Shown here piece by piece: positions 44,609 to 54,480 of a stretch of DNA of 64,000 bases. Both the position numbers and the translations under genes were made by a program. The stretch comes from Okeanomitos corallinicola TIOX110 (GTDB lineage: Bacteria > Cyanobacteriota > Cyanobacteriia > Cyanobacteriales > Nostocaceae): contig NZ_CP150886.1 in NCBI RefSeq assembly GCF_038050375.1, positions 2,645,318 to 2,709,317 of the forward strand, written 5' to 3'. Below the pieces are notes generated by a model. That model ran no database searches, was not told the DNA's origin, and worked only from the letters and a program-made list of their open reading frames with translations. The number at the start of each line of letters is the position of its first letter. Position 1 is the stretch's first letter.

Positions 44609-45136
44609 TCAGGCGGAAGTTAGTTTTGCGCTTTCAATGTTTGGTATGCTAGTGGTGGTTAAGCCTTGAACTGTGAGAACGGAGCAATGGGCATGATGAA
44701 GAACATAGTTGCTGATACTCCCTAAAAAAGCTTCGCTGATACCACTACGACCCCGACGACCGACTATAATTAAGTCAGCTGACCAGTTTAAAGCTAGTTC
44801 GCAGATCAGGCGACCCGCATCACCGGCAGTTTGGGTAAACTCAGTTTCAACACCATTGTTAACCGCTGTTTGAGCCAGCGATCGCAACCAGCTTAATCTA
44901 TCTTGCTTGAGTTCGTCCCAAGCTTGTATATACTGAACAACAGTATCTGTGTGCAATGTGGGATAGATTGCTTCTGGTTGTAAAAATATCGGGTTGATGT
45001 AAGGGTCTTCCACAGGGGATAAAACGTGAAGCAACATGACCTTTGCCTGACTTGCTTTTGCCAAAAATAAGGCTTGTTCAAAAATATACTGACTTCTGTC
45101 AGATTTGTCTAGTGCCACTAAAATTTTGTCAAACAT
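44609..45136 (-). CDS. Universal stress protein (UspA family)
   Basis: A 175-residue cytosolic nucleotide-binding protein. Starts MFDKILVALDKSDRSQ; the ATP loop is GRRGRSGISEAFLGSISNYVLHHAHCSVLTV (about 128-156), i.e. the ATP-binding G-2X-G-9X-G(S) form. ATG 45136 has an AAAGGA site. Monocistronic, divergent from the phosphoribosyltransferase gene. Confidence 0.93.
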   Translation of the reverse strand: MFDKILVALDKSDRSQYIFEQALFLAKASQAKVMLLHVLSPVEDPYINPIFLQPEAIYPTLHTDTVVQYIQAWDELKQDRLSWLRSLAQTAVNNGVETEFTQTAGDAGRLICELALNWSADLIIVGRRGRSGISEAFLGSISNYVLHHAHCSVLTVQGLTTTSIPNIESAKLTSA

Positions 45137-45444
45137 AGTTTAGTATTCCTTTAGGAGTATCTAATATCTATACTTTTTGTGATTTTGTTCTGATACTGCT
45201 TGAGCTATATTGGCCATATTAATCAATTTTTTTGTAAATGAAATATTTATGGGTTCATGATAACTCACATTCAGGCTAAGTATAGATATTGTAATTTTGT
45301 TGTAAGAATTGAGGAGATCAAGAAATCAAAATTTTCGATAAATTGATGAATTATTGTCCAGTTTTTATTTGTGTCATAACTGTTAAAAAGCTGAAGGCTG
45401 ACCAGTAACCTAAAAGCTAAAATACAATACCTAAAATCCATACA
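45137..45444. promoter_or_regulatory. Divergent usp/phosphoribosyltransferase region
   Basis: A 308-bp AT-rich gap carrying both promoters by position. No clear boxes, palindromes or RNA seen. Confidence 0.3.
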
Positions 45445-46092
45445 ATGGTCGAATTTCACAACCGCACAGAAGCAGGAAGAATGTTAGCACAAAGTTTAAT
45501 GGATTATGCTAACCATCAAGATTTGTTGGTTTTAGCCTTACCCCGTGGGGGCGTACCAGTGGCATTTGAAGTAGCTCAAGCCTTAAATGCACCTTTAGAT
45601 GTTTGTATTGTCAGAAAACTGGGTGTACCTGGTCACAAGGAATTAGCAATGGGAGCAATAGCTGCTGGGGATATAGGAATATTAAATTATGATGTGATCA
45701 ATACTTTAGGTATAGACAAAGAGACAATCAAGATAGTTGGGGCTGAAGAATTACAAGAATTGCAGCGCCGCGATCGCAAATATCGAGGAGATGCTCCACC
45801 AATCAACATTAAAAATAAAACAGTAATTCTCATAGATGATGGCATTGCTACTGGTTCAACTATCCGTGCTGCTATTACTTTGATTAAACAACAGCAACCT
45901 GCCAAATTAATTATTGGAGTTCCAGTTGCACCAGCAAGCACCTATGAAGAGTTGAAGTTAGAAGTAGATGAAATAGTGTCTTTAATGACCCCAAAAATAA
46001 TGTCTGCTATTGGCTTATGGTATGAGGACTTTTCTCAAACTACTGATGAAGAAGTTGAAGAACTTTTAAGATTAGGAGGTAGGAGAAGATAA
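45445..46092 (+). CDS. Phosphoribosyltransferase-family protein
   Basis: A 215-residue type I PRTase-fold protein. The PRPP loop VILIDDGIATGST is at residues 127-139. The flexible PPi loop LPRGGVPVA lies near residue 32. The N-terminal FHNRTEAGRMLAQ element is typical of the bacterial group that is often fused to a dienelactone-hydrolase-like domain. Here that partner is the next gene, 67 bp downstream. Substrate unknown. Confidence 0.9.
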   Translation: MVEFHNRTEAGRMLAQSLMDYANHQDLLVLALPRGGVPVAFEVAQALNAPLDVCIVRKLGVPGHKELAMGAIAAGDIGILNYDVINTLGIDKETIKIVGAEELQELQRRDRKYRGDAPPINIKNKTVILIDDGIATGSTIRAAITLIKQQQPAKLIIGVPVAPASTYEELKLEVDEIVSLMTPKIMSAIGLWYEDFSQTTDEEVEELLRLGGRRR

Positions 46093-46159
46093 ATAAACCA
46101 ATAATCAATGACTAATGATTAATGATTAATAACTCATAACTAACTAACTAACTAATAAC

Positions 46160-46882
46160 ATGAATAATAAAAAATTGTGGAATGTCTTGGAACAAATAGT
46201 GACTATTGAGGAGGGATTTATCAAACTCAAAGGTGAGTTGTTTCTTCCTACAGAAGCCAAGGGAATTGTTATCTTCGCTCAGAATGGTGGTAGTAGTCGC
46301 TATAGTAACCGCAACCATTATTTAGCACATTTATTGCATCAACAGGAAGGACTAGCAACTATATTAGTAGATTTATTGACAGCAGAAGAAGAGACTATTG
46401 ATCAACGTACTCAACATTTTAGTCATGATATTAATTTTCTGGCTGCGCGGTTAATTAACATAACTGACTGGTTATTTCAAAACCCTCTTACGCATGATTT
46501 AAAAGTTGGTTACTTTGGTATAAATAAGGGTAGTGGATCGGCATTTTTAGCCGCTATAGCTCGCCCTCAAAATGTAGGAGCGATAGTTTGCCGTAGTGGT
46601 TATACTGATTTAGTCAGTGAGAGTCTTTGTGATGTGCAAGCTCCAACTTTGTTAATTGTTGGTGGTAATGACTGTACAATAATCGCTATGAATGAGGATG
46701 CAATGGCACAAATTCCTACTCATCATAAAAAACTGGAAATTATTCCTGAAGCTAGTCATAAATTTAGTGAACCTGGAGCAATTGAGGAAGTAGCAAGATT
46801 ATCAAGTCAATGGTTTAAACATTATTTTTCACAAACTGAAAAACAGGAATTGCATTTACATGGGATGCTATTATCGGAGTAA
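46160..46882 (+). CDS. Dienelactone-hydrolase-like alpha/beta fold protein, nucleophile missing
   Basis: A 240-residue alpha/beta-hydrolase fold. Family features are the oxyanion strand VIFAQNGGSSRYSNRN, the acid loop LLIVGGNDCTI (Asp171) and the histidine loop EASHKFSEPG (His200). The nucleophile elbow reads YFGINKGSGSA, with Asn122 where the family has Ser in GASTGA; the usual oxyanion HGSGSS is also QNGGSS. Hydrolase activity is therefore doubtful. Operon with the PRTase gene; TAATGAT/ACTAACT repeats fill the 67-bp gap. Confidence 0.85.
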   Translation: MNNKKLWNVLEQIVTIEEGFIKLKGELFLPTEAKGIVIFAQNGGSSRYSNRNHYLAHLLHQQEGLATILVDLLTAEEETIDQRTQHFSHDINFLAARLINITDWLFQNPLTHDLKVGYFGINKGSGSAFLAAIARPQNVGAIVCRSGYTDLVSESLCDVQAPTLLIVGGNDCTIIAMNEDAMAQIPTHHKKLEIIPEASHKFSEPGAIEEVARLSSQWFKHYFSQTEKQELHLHGMLLSE

Positions 46883-46923
46883 AAATAAAGTTACTAATCA
46901 TTGACAATAATTAATATGTATCT

Positions 46924-48138
46924 TTATGAAAGATGAATAGGCATTTGAATAATGAATTGTGTTCCTTTTCCTGGTGTCGAAACAAAATCTAGTGTACCGT
47001 GATGTTTTCTGATAATTTCGTAGCTGATTGATAAACCTAAACCTGTTCCTTTACCTACAGGCTTGGTAGTATAAAAAGGTTCAAAAATATGTTTTTGAAC
47101 TGATTCAGGGATACCATTACCATTGTCACTAATAGATATTTCTAGCTGTTGATGATTATTTATAGCAGTAGTAATAGTAATAATATTAGGATTATTGAGA
47201 ATTTCTTTATAGGAAGAATGACTATTTTTTTCTTCTAGAGCATCAATAGCATTAATCAAGATATTCATAAATACTTGATTTAGTTGCCCTGCGTAACATT
47301 CTACTGTTGATAAATTACCATATCTTTTAATAACTCTAATTTTTTGATGTTCAGTTTTAGCTTGTAGACGATGTTCTAAAATCATTAATGTACTATCAAT
47401 TCCTGCGTGAATATCAACTGATTTCACCTCAGATTCATCCATCCGAGAAAATGTCCGCAGCAGTCTAACTATTTCTCTAATTCTCTCAGTTCCTGCTTTC
47501 ATTGATAAAAATAGTTTTGGTAAATCTTCTTTAACAAATTCTATTTCGTATTCAGAAATTATTTTTTGGATTTCGGGTGTAGCATTAGGAAATTCTCGCT
47601 GGTATAACTTGAGTATAAATAATAAAATATTGATGTGATTATCTAAATGTTCAATATTACCGTAAATAAAACTGATAGGGTTATTAATTTCATGGGCAAC
47701 ACCAGCTACCATTTGACCAAGACTGAGCATTTTTTCATGATGAATTAACTGGCTTTGCGAATGTTTAAATTCTGCTAAGTGAATTTCTAATTCTTTTTTT
47801 GTCTGTCTATTTTCTTCTTGAATTTTTATAAATTTAGCTAGTGTTGAGTGATAGATATTGACACTAAAAAAAACAAATAACGAACCGAAAAAGAAAACAA
47901 CACCTGTTAAGATAGGAATTAAATCAAGTATTTTATAGACAAACAGAAAAAAAGCAATTAAGTAACCCAGAACGAAGAATATCATTAAATAAAGTAAGGC
48001 TTGCCAATTTTTTTTCTCCTGATTAGATTGAAGTAATTTGAGAATATGATAAGTTTTGAAAATTGATAGTATCATAATTCCCGCACCTATCATAATAAAT
48101 GTAGGAATTACATTGAAAAGCACAGGAGAAACTTTCAT
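46924..48138 (-). CDS. Membrane sensor histidine kinase
   Basis: A 404-residue kinase with about three N-terminal helices (within 1-105), a short coiled linker, a HisKA domain with His149 (VAGVAHEINNP, the HEINNP subclass) and an HATPase_c domain (NVFMNILINAIDAL, DNGNGIP, GKGTGLGLSISYEI). No PAS or receiver. The response regulator could be the CheY-like gene at 48587 or one elsewhere; it is not in an operon with it. Confidence 0.93.
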   Translation of the reverse strand: MKVSPVLFNVIPTFIMIGAGIMILSIFKTYHILKLLQSNQEKKNWQALLYLMIFFVLGYLIAFFLFVYKILDLIPILTGVVFFFGSLFVFFSVNIYHSTLAKFIKIQEENRQTKKELEIHLAEFKHSQSQLIHHEKMLSLGQMVAGVAHEINNPISFIYGNIEHLDNHINILLFILKLYQREFPNATPEIQKIISEYEIEFVKEDLPKLFLSMKAGTERIREIVRLLRTFSRMDESEVKSVDIHAGIDSTLMILEHRLQAKTEHQKIRVIKRYGNLSTVECYAGQLNQVFMNILINAIDALEEKNSHSSYKEILNNPNIITITTAINNHQQLEISISDNGNGIPESVQKHIFEPFYTTKPVGKGTGLGLSISYEIIRKHHGTLDFVSTPGKGTQFIIQMPIHLS

Positions 48139-48586
48139 TAGTAAAAAATAGATGCAGAGGTTATTGAGTTACAGCATATTGGCAGTATTGGCAGTGAAAT
48201 AAGTACAAATTTTGATCACAAATTTTTGTACTATAAGGGTTTTACTGCTTAATGCTGATAGCTGTTGGTTTAGCTTGCTATATGACTCCTATGTCGTCAC
48301 GCAAGCTATAAGTATAAGCTACTGTAAATGGTTGATTAATAGTTTTGCCAAGGCATTACTTTTTTCACCCATGCTAAGTATAGCACTGACACTAACAGGC
48401 ATAAATATTATGTATATGTAAGATTTGCTTTCAATTTACCTGATAATTAAGTATCATGAAATAACAAACAATACAATCAAATAAAAATCTGATTAGTTGT
48501 ATGGTCTACTTTTTGGATAGGTTAAGAATAGAGATATGATATTAAGTTATACATGGTAGGTATTGTATAAAAAGTAGCAGCTATTT
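48139..48586. other. Intergenic region with a long-range inverted repeat
   Basis: About 448 bp AT-rich gap. A 9-bp inverted repeat (CTACTTTTT at 48506-48514, AAAAAGTAG at 48569-48577) lies just beyond the stop of the CheY-like gene and may act in 3' end formation. The ORF at 48212-48421 has no homology signal and is not accepted. Confidence 0.35.
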
Positions 48587-48967
48587 TTATAAACTCCAGC
48601 CCAAGGTATCAGCTACTTGAACGGCTAATTCTAGTGGCTTAAATGGTTTGGCGATCGCGCTTTTCATCCCTAACTGAGCATAGCGACGACGATCAGCATC
48701 TTGAATTTTTGCGGTTAACAAAATTACTGGAATTTCTTTTGTATTTGGGTTGGCTTGTAGATTTGCAAAGGCAGCAATTCCATCCATATCTGGCATCATC
48801 ACATCTAGTAAAATCGCATCTGGTTGGTAATTTTCTGCTTTAGTGATTCCCTCTTTTCCAGAACTAGCAGTGATCACTTCCCAATCGGCAACAGTTTCCA
48901 AACAAATCTTGGTTATTTCTTGGATATACTCCTCATTATCAACTACTAAAATCCGCTTTTTAGCCAT
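48587..48967 (-). CDS. CheY-like single-domain response regulator
   Basis: A 126-residue receiver: acidic pair in VVDNEE, phosphoacceptor Asp55 (AILLDVMMPDMDG), Thr switch VILLTAK and conserved Lys in AIAKPFKPLE. No output domain. It follows the 1170-aa hybrid gene on the same strand after 117 bp, so the hybrid is the likely partner. Confidence 0.93.
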   Translation of the reverse strand: MAKKRILVVDNEEYIQEITKICLETVADWEVITASSGKEGITKAENYQPDAILLDVMMPDMDGIAAFANLQANPNTKEIPVILLTAKIQDADRRRYAQLGMKSAIAKPFKPLELAVQVADTLGWSL

Positions 48968-49084
48968 TATTAATACCCATGATTAAATTTGTGTTGTTTA
49001 TAGTCAAGATAATCAATGGTAAATATTATCACAATTTTGACAATTATTCTATTGACAAAAAAAGTATGATTAGTTCTTGCGATT

Positions 49085-52000
49085 TTAATAATTTTGAGTC
49101 ATTCTTTGCAATAAGTACATTACCTTTTCTTCAAATTCCTTAGTTGTAACTCTTCCTTTTGTTAAAAATTCTGTGTGTCCTAATTTTAGACGATGGCGTT
49201 CTGAATCATCTAAATCTTGAGCAGAATAAACAACTACAGGAATATTACAAAGTTGATTATGTTTTTTCAACCAATCTACAACTGTAAAACCATCACTTTC
49301 TGGTAAAATCACATCAAGAATGAGTAAATCAGGATTAACTTTTTGACTGAGATGAATAGCTTCTCTGCCAGTTTTAGCAAGAAAAGTATCAATGTTATGT
49401 CTTTCAAATACCGTGACTAACAAATCTGCGAGATCATGATCATCTTCAATAATCAGAATTCTCACTTTTTTAGATGGTTCAGATATGACTTTACTCAAAG
49501 AATTTAAAAGACTATTTTCTTTGACTGGCTTACTTAACCAATCTACAAAATCAGCACTAGATGAATCCATTTTGCTGGCTTTGTAGACACTACAAATTAC
49601 AATTGGGATATCCTTAGTTTCAGGATTTGCTTTTAATAGTGCCATAGTTTCCCAACCATTCATTCCTGACATGAGTAAATCAAGTAAAATTACATCTGGA
49701 TGTTGAGAAACTGCTTGTGCGATCGCCTCTTCACCTCGATCTACTGTGATTACTCTATAGCCGCCTTGTTCTAGCATTTGTTGTAATTCACTGCGAATAA
49801 TTACATCATCATCACAGACTAAAACTAAGGGCGTATTTTGATAATAAATTACTGTTGATTCCATCACAGCAGGTTCTAAATCATCTATTTCATGATCCTG
49901 GTAAACAGGCAAATTCAAATAAAAGCTACTACCTTGATTAACCTCACTTTCCACCCAAATGTTGCCACCATGCTGCTGTACAATACTTTTACAAATAGCT
50001 AAACCTAAACCTGTACCATCATGATTACGTGAATCCGAAGAATCAACTTGTTGAAATCTTTCAAAAATACTATCTATTTTATCTTTTGGTATTCCCCTCC
50101 CAGTATCTTTAACTGTGATTAAAACATGATTTTCTTGATGTTCTGCTATTAAATAAACTGTAGAATCATCTGGAGAGAACTTAATAGCATTACTCAACAA
50201 ATTAGTTAAAGTCTGGATAATTCGATCTGGATCAGCCCATAGTTTGACAGATAAACTAGAAATAGATAAAACTATTTTAGCCTGATTAGCTAAAGGCTGC
50301 ATAATATTGACAGCAGACTGAATCAAATCCTCCAAATTGCAATTTTCCCGCTCCATTTTCACCTGACTAGACTCGATGCGCTCGATATCAAGAATGTCAT
50401 TAATTAATCTGACTAATCTTTCTGTGCTATCAGTGGCAATTTGCAGTAAACGTTTACCCCGTTCTGAGTCTGTTGCTAACAAACCACTAGCTAAGATTCC
50501 TAAAGATCCATGAATTGAAGTTAGGGGAGTGCGTAATTCGTGACTAACTACAGAAACAAACTCATCTTTCATTTTCTCCACTTGTTTACGCTCAGTTATG
50601 TCACGTAAAATTACTGTGTAAACACATTCTTTACCAACATCTAGTTTAGAAATAGAAGCTTCTGCGGGAAATTCACTACCATCTTGGCGACGACCAAATA
50701 TTTCTTTTCTTTCTCCCATTCTCCGAGCTTGACTAGAATGTGTACCAAAATCAGTAACATGATGACGGTGTTTTTCGGTAAAGCGGGTCGGTAATAATAA
50801 ATCTAGTTTTGCACCTAAAACTTCTGGGGCAGAGTAACCAAAAATCTTTTCTGCACCATGGTTAAATAAAATAATAGCTTGACTACTATCAATAGAAATA
50901 ATGGCATCATCTGCAATATTTAAAATGCCTTCAAATCGAGTTTGATAAATTCGCAGAGCTTCCTGTGTACGTGTTCTTTCATCTAATTCTGCCTGTAATT
51001 GATGATTAACAGTAGTTAACTCGGCTGTACGTTCAGCAACTCTTAATTCTAATTCGTCTATAAATTGAGCTTTATTTTTGCTATAATCAATTTTATTATC
51101 GTCATTTTTTGCTATTATTTTTAATATTTTCACCCGTTCTAATCTGTTGAAAATTCGGTTAACTAATTCTGCGCCAATTATAGGCTTACTCACAAAGTCA
51201 TCAGCACCAATACTAAAAATTTTATTTACTGTATCTGCATCATTATGAACTGTTAAAAATAGAATTGGTAATTGAATTCCTTGGGGATCATTACGAACTA
51301 TTTGGCATAACTCAATCCCATTTTTATCTGGCATTTCGATATCCAGAATTAACATATCTGGATTGATTTTTTGCCAGGTTGACAAAAATTCTAAAGGATC
51401 GCTAATAGCAATAATTTCTAATCCCCAAGGAGTCAATAATGCTACTAATAATTCTAGAATTTGTGGATCATCATCTACGACTAATATTTTTGCTTGAGTT
51501 GATTGCTGTGGTTCAATTAATAACTGCTGAGATTGTTGCTGGTTTTTATTTTCAATTTCTTGCCGTAGTAATTTTATCGAATTCTTGAGGTTATTTATTT
51601 CAGTTTTAGTTAAAATTCGCTCTAATTTTAATTTTAATAATTTTTCAATTTTTATTGCTAATTCTGAACCATAAGCCAAGCCAAAAGTACCTAGAGATCC
51701 TCTGAGAGTATGAGCCTGTGCTATGGCTTTTAACCAAAGTTCTGAGTGTAATTCTTGGTCACATTCTGAGTTAACAGCTTCTTCGATGATGCTAACTTGT
51801 TCTTCTACACGACCTTGAAATCTCTGCCAAATTTTCTCAATCGCTGTGATAGTTTGCTGGGATTTAAAATTCAGCTTTTTTTTGGTTACTTCTTTATTGT
51901 CTAGATGATTTCCCCCTTCCTCTTGGGGTTTAAGACGATAACCAATACCATATACTGTTTCTATTAAATCATGGGGCGCTCCCACTGATTTTAGTTTCAT

Positions 52001-52597
52001 GCGTAAACCTTTAATGTGGGTACGCACTGCTTCTTCGCCTGGTGTATCTTCGTAAGACCAAAGATGCTCTAAAATCATCCCACAACTAAAAACTCGGCGA
52101 TTATTTCGCATCAATAGTTCTAGTAAGGCATACTCTTTTGGTGTGAGGGAAAGTAGGTTGTTGTAATATGTGACTTCACAACTACTGGGATCTAATCGTA
52201 AATGCCCACCCCAATCTAATATGGGTTGTAAAGTAATGCTACCTCGTCTTAATAATGCTCTAACACGGGCTACCAGTTCTTCTGAATCAAAGGGTTTAAC
52301 GACGTAATCATCAGCACCTGCATCTAGACCAACAGCTTTGTCTTTTGAACTATCACATCCTGTTAGTAATAAAATTGGTACTTGCCGACCACTTAAACGT
52401 ATTTTTTTACATAAGCTAATACCGTCTAGCTTTGGTAACATGATATCTAAAAGGATGAGATCATAGTCGTAGGTATCAATTAAATCCCAGGCTACATCTC
52501 CATCATTGGCAATTTCTACTGCATAATTTTGTTCAGTCAGAATAGCACTCAGTGCATAGGCATTTAGCTGATCATCCTCAATAACTAAAATTTTCAT
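49085..52597 (-). CDS. OmpR-type regulator fused to hybrid kinase: REC-wHTH-HPt-REC-PAS-HisKA-HATPase-REC-REC
   Basis: A 1170-residue protein. REC1 with Asp51 (1-117); OmpR-type winged helix (about 130-228, VRTHIKGLRMKL, YGIGYRL); HPt with His296 (AHTLRGSLGTFG); REC2 with Asp419; a coiled coil and PAS (about 545-660); HisKA with His686 (VVSHELRTPL); HATPase (DTGRGIP, GTGLGLAICK); REC3 (about 925-1040) and REC4 (about 1050-1165). DNA-binding and kinase modules on one chain suggest a one-protein phosphorelay. The CheY-like gene follows. Confidence 0.94.
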   Translation of the reverse strand: MKILVIEDDQLNAYALSAILTEQNYAVEIANDGDVAWDLIDTYDYDLILLDIMLPKLDGISLCKKIRLSGRQVPILLLTGCDSSKDKAVGLDAGADDYVVKPFDSEELVARVRALLRRGSITLQPILDWGGHLRLDPSSCEVTYYNNLLSLTPKEYALLELLMRNNRRVFSCGMILEHLWSYEDTPGEEAVRTHIKGLRMKLKSVGAPHDLIETVYGIGYRLKPQEEGGNHLDNKEVTKKKLNFKSQQTITAIEKIWQRFQGRVEEQVSIIEEAVNSECDQELHSELWLKAIAQAHTLRGSLGTFGLAYGSELAIKIEKLLKLKLERILTKTEINNLKNSIKLLRQEIENKNQQQSQQLLIEPQQSTQAKILVVDDDPQILELLVALLTPWGLEIIAISDPLEFLSTWQKINPDMLILDIEMPDKNGIELCQIVRNDPQGIQLPILFLTVHNDADTVNKIFSIGADDFVSKPIIGAELVNRIFNRLERVKILKIIAKNDDNKIDYSKNKAQFIDELELRVAERTAELTTVNHQLQAELDERTRTQEALRIYQTRFEGILNIADDAIISIDSSQAIILFNHGAEKIFGYSAPEVLGAKLDLLLPTRFTEKHRHHVTDFGTHSSQARRMGERKEIFGRRQDGSEFPAEASISKLDVGKECVYTVILRDITERKQVEKMKDEFVSVVSHELRTPLTSIHGSLGILASGLLATDSERGKRLLQIATDSTERLVRLINDILDIERIESSQVKMERENCNLEDLIQSAVNIMQPLANQAKIVLSISSLSVKLWADPDRIIQTLTNLLSNAIKFSPDDSTVYLIAEHQENHVLITVKDTGRGIPKDKIDSIFERFQQVDSSDSRNHDGTGLGLAICKSIVQQHGGNIWVESEVNQGSSFYLNLPVYQDHEIDDLEPAVMESTVIYYQNTPLVLVCDDDVIIRSELQQMLEQGGYRVITVDRGEEAIAQAVSQHPDVILLDLLMSGMNGWETMALLKANPETKDIPIVICSVYKASKMDSSSADFVDWLSKPVKENSLLNSLSKVISEPSKKVRILIIEDDHDLADLLVTVFERHNIDTFLAKTGREAIHLSQKVNPDLLILDVILPESDGFTVVDWLKKHNQLCNIPVVVYSAQDLDDSERHRLKLGHTEFLTKGRVTTKEFEEKVMYLLQRMTQNY

Positions 52598-52843
52598 TGA
52601 AAGCTGGCCCTGATATGATTGTTTTTAAAGGTACTGATATTCTAAAATAAGTCAATGCTAAAGCACATTGTGATATTTTTGTTTTTTTGTAATAAATTAT
52701 TTATTTGTACAATTCATTTTTAATAAATTACATAATTTATGTTATGTACCCTAAGTATTAAAATTAATGAATAACAATGGTGTAATGTAAGTCCAGTCAA
52801 AGATTATATATCTCCTATTTATATGACAATTTTGGTGCTATTT

Positions 52844-53779
52844 TTATTCTTTTCTAGATAAAAATCTACCTAATAAAGAAGCGATACTTAAAGCCTTGAC
52901 TATTGATTTAGGATTGGATGTGTTGTCAATTTCAATATTGAGGAGTTGTGCATATTTTACAGCTAGTTCATGTTTTGGGTTTAATTTTAGGGCTTGACGA
53001 ATATAAACTTTAGCCATACCTGGAAAGTTTTGCTGAAAATGTACTACTCCTAATAAAGCATAATAATTACTGTTAGTTGGTTCTAATTTGATAGCATCAC
53101 GTAGTTCTTTGACAGCTAATGACCATTGTGCTTGCTGTTGATACTGAATAGCTCGCTCATAGTGACGTTGAGCATAGTTAAACGGTTCAGCGAGAGATTC
53201 TTTTTGCTCTTCTGAAAATTTCAGATCAACTATTTTTACTTCTGGCATGGGAACAATGGAAGTAGAATCATAGGCGAAAGTTTGTGTTTCTAGAAAAGCA
53301 TTATTGGGAAACGATAGGTAAAATAAATTTAATTTGTTTATATGTTTGGTGACATGATGAAAGTTTTCAAGGGACTTATATTGTCCTGATGCGTAGGATG
53401 TGATCGCCTGTTCATAGAAAAATTCTACTTCTTGTGCAGACATTGACTCAATATCAAGGTGTAGAGTATCTTTTAAGCTCATAATAACTTGATCACTCAA
53501 TACTGATGCTTTTGACTTCAATTTATCCAAAGTATCATTACGTTTTTTTGCCAATTTTAATTGTTGATAGGCAGGGTTAACTAAACGGGTTAATATTATT
53601 TCTGCTAACCCTTGATCAGGTTTATTATTAATAATAAAGTTATCAGGATGTAACTGTTTAGCTAAAACATAATAACGTTTTGTAATTTGACGGTCATCAG
53701 CATTGACAGAAACTCCCAAAATAGAATAGGGATCAATAAGTAATTCGGGTATTTCTAATGGTAAGGATTTTTGCGGCAT
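52844..53779 (-). CDS. J-domain protein with TPR repeats
   Basis: A 311-residue Hsp70 cochaperone-like protein. The J domain occupies about 16-85 with the catalytic HPD at 44-46 (KQLHPDNF). No G/F or zinc-finger region. The C-terminal half has about two TPRs (YERAIQYQQQAQWSLAVKELRDAIKLEP, YALLGVVHFQ...) and a basic tail. It probably serves the divergent DnaK system encoded at 55822-62214, though it is a separate unit about 2 kb away; this is inference. Confidence 0.88.
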   Translation of the reverse strand: MPQKSLPLEIPELLIDPYSILGVSVNADDRQITKRYYVLAKQLHPDNFIINNKPDQGLAEIILTRLVNPAYQQLKLAKKRNDTLDKLKSKASVLSDQVIMSLKDTLHLDIESMSAQEVEFFYEQAITSYASGQYKSLENFHHVTKHINKLNLFYLSFPNNAFLETQTFAYDSTSIVPMPEVKIVDLKFSEEQKESLAEPFNYAQRHYERAIQYQQQAQWSLAVKELRDAIKLEPTNSNYYALLGVVHFQQNFPGMAKVYIRQALKLNPKHELAVKYAQLLNIEIDNTSNPKSIVKALSIASLLGRFLSRKE

Positions 53780-54082
53780 ATTTTATACTATTTTTTAAAA
53801 TTATAAGTAAATACTGGCAAAGACTATCAATTGGAAATAAAGTATATTTGTTTACTTAGAATCAAGATAAAAACGAATATATAAACTATCCTATCTCTAA
53901 GTGGGAATTGTAGAAGTTAATTTAGTTGTTCACGGAAGTCTGATCACTGTCAGCTAAATCCATACAATAATCGAGGTTATGTCTTTATTTTATGGACTTT
54001 GCCATATTGAGTTGAACTAAGTATGATGCAATTATAACTGTTTGTTTATAAAGATTCTGAAAATCGGGGATTGATAAAGACA

Positions 54083-54457
54083 ATGTTAACTAAACGTAAA
54101 AGTCGGAGTATTGCTGCTATTTTAGCTTTTTCTGGGACGCTCACAATTTCAGGTTTACATAAATTTTACTTAGGACAACCATTGTGGGGAATTTTGTATG
54201 TGCTGTTATCTTGGACACCAATTCCCAAGGTAGCTAGTGCTATAGAAGGTGTTTGGTATTTAGCTCAGGATGAAGAAGCTTTTAATAGAAACTTTAATTT
54301 TGGTCAGTCTGTGGTCAAAAATTCATCACAGGTAAATAATCAAGTAGAATCTGTTGCTAATGCTTTGCGTGAGTTAGATGCTCTGCGTCAAGATGGCTTA
54401 ATTTCTGAGTATGAATTCGAGCAAAAACGCCGTCAGATGTTAGACCAAATTTCTTGA
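54083..54457 (+). CDS. TM2-domain protein with C-terminal SHOCT motif
   Basis: About 124 residues from ATG 54083 (TTG 54071 is an alternative). The TM2 domain is two helices around the turn GLHKFYLGQPLWGILYVLLSWTPIP (about 10-55). The C terminus carries a SHOCT-type motif, ELDALRQDGLISEYEFEQKRRQML. Function unknown; followed 23 bp later by the HhH gene. Confidence 0.88.
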   Translation: MLTKRKSRSIAAILAFSGTLTISGLHKFYLGQPLWGILYVLLSWTPIPKVASAIEGVWYLAQDEEAFNRNFNFGQSVVKNSSQVNNQVESVANALRELDALRQDGLISEYEFEQKRRQMLDQIS

Positions 54458-54480
54458 TCTAATTAATACCATTTAATACC

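Noticed and set aside
48212-48421. 69-codon plus-strand ORF in a long gap
   Set aside because: Composition and absence of a ribosome-binding site do not support coding.
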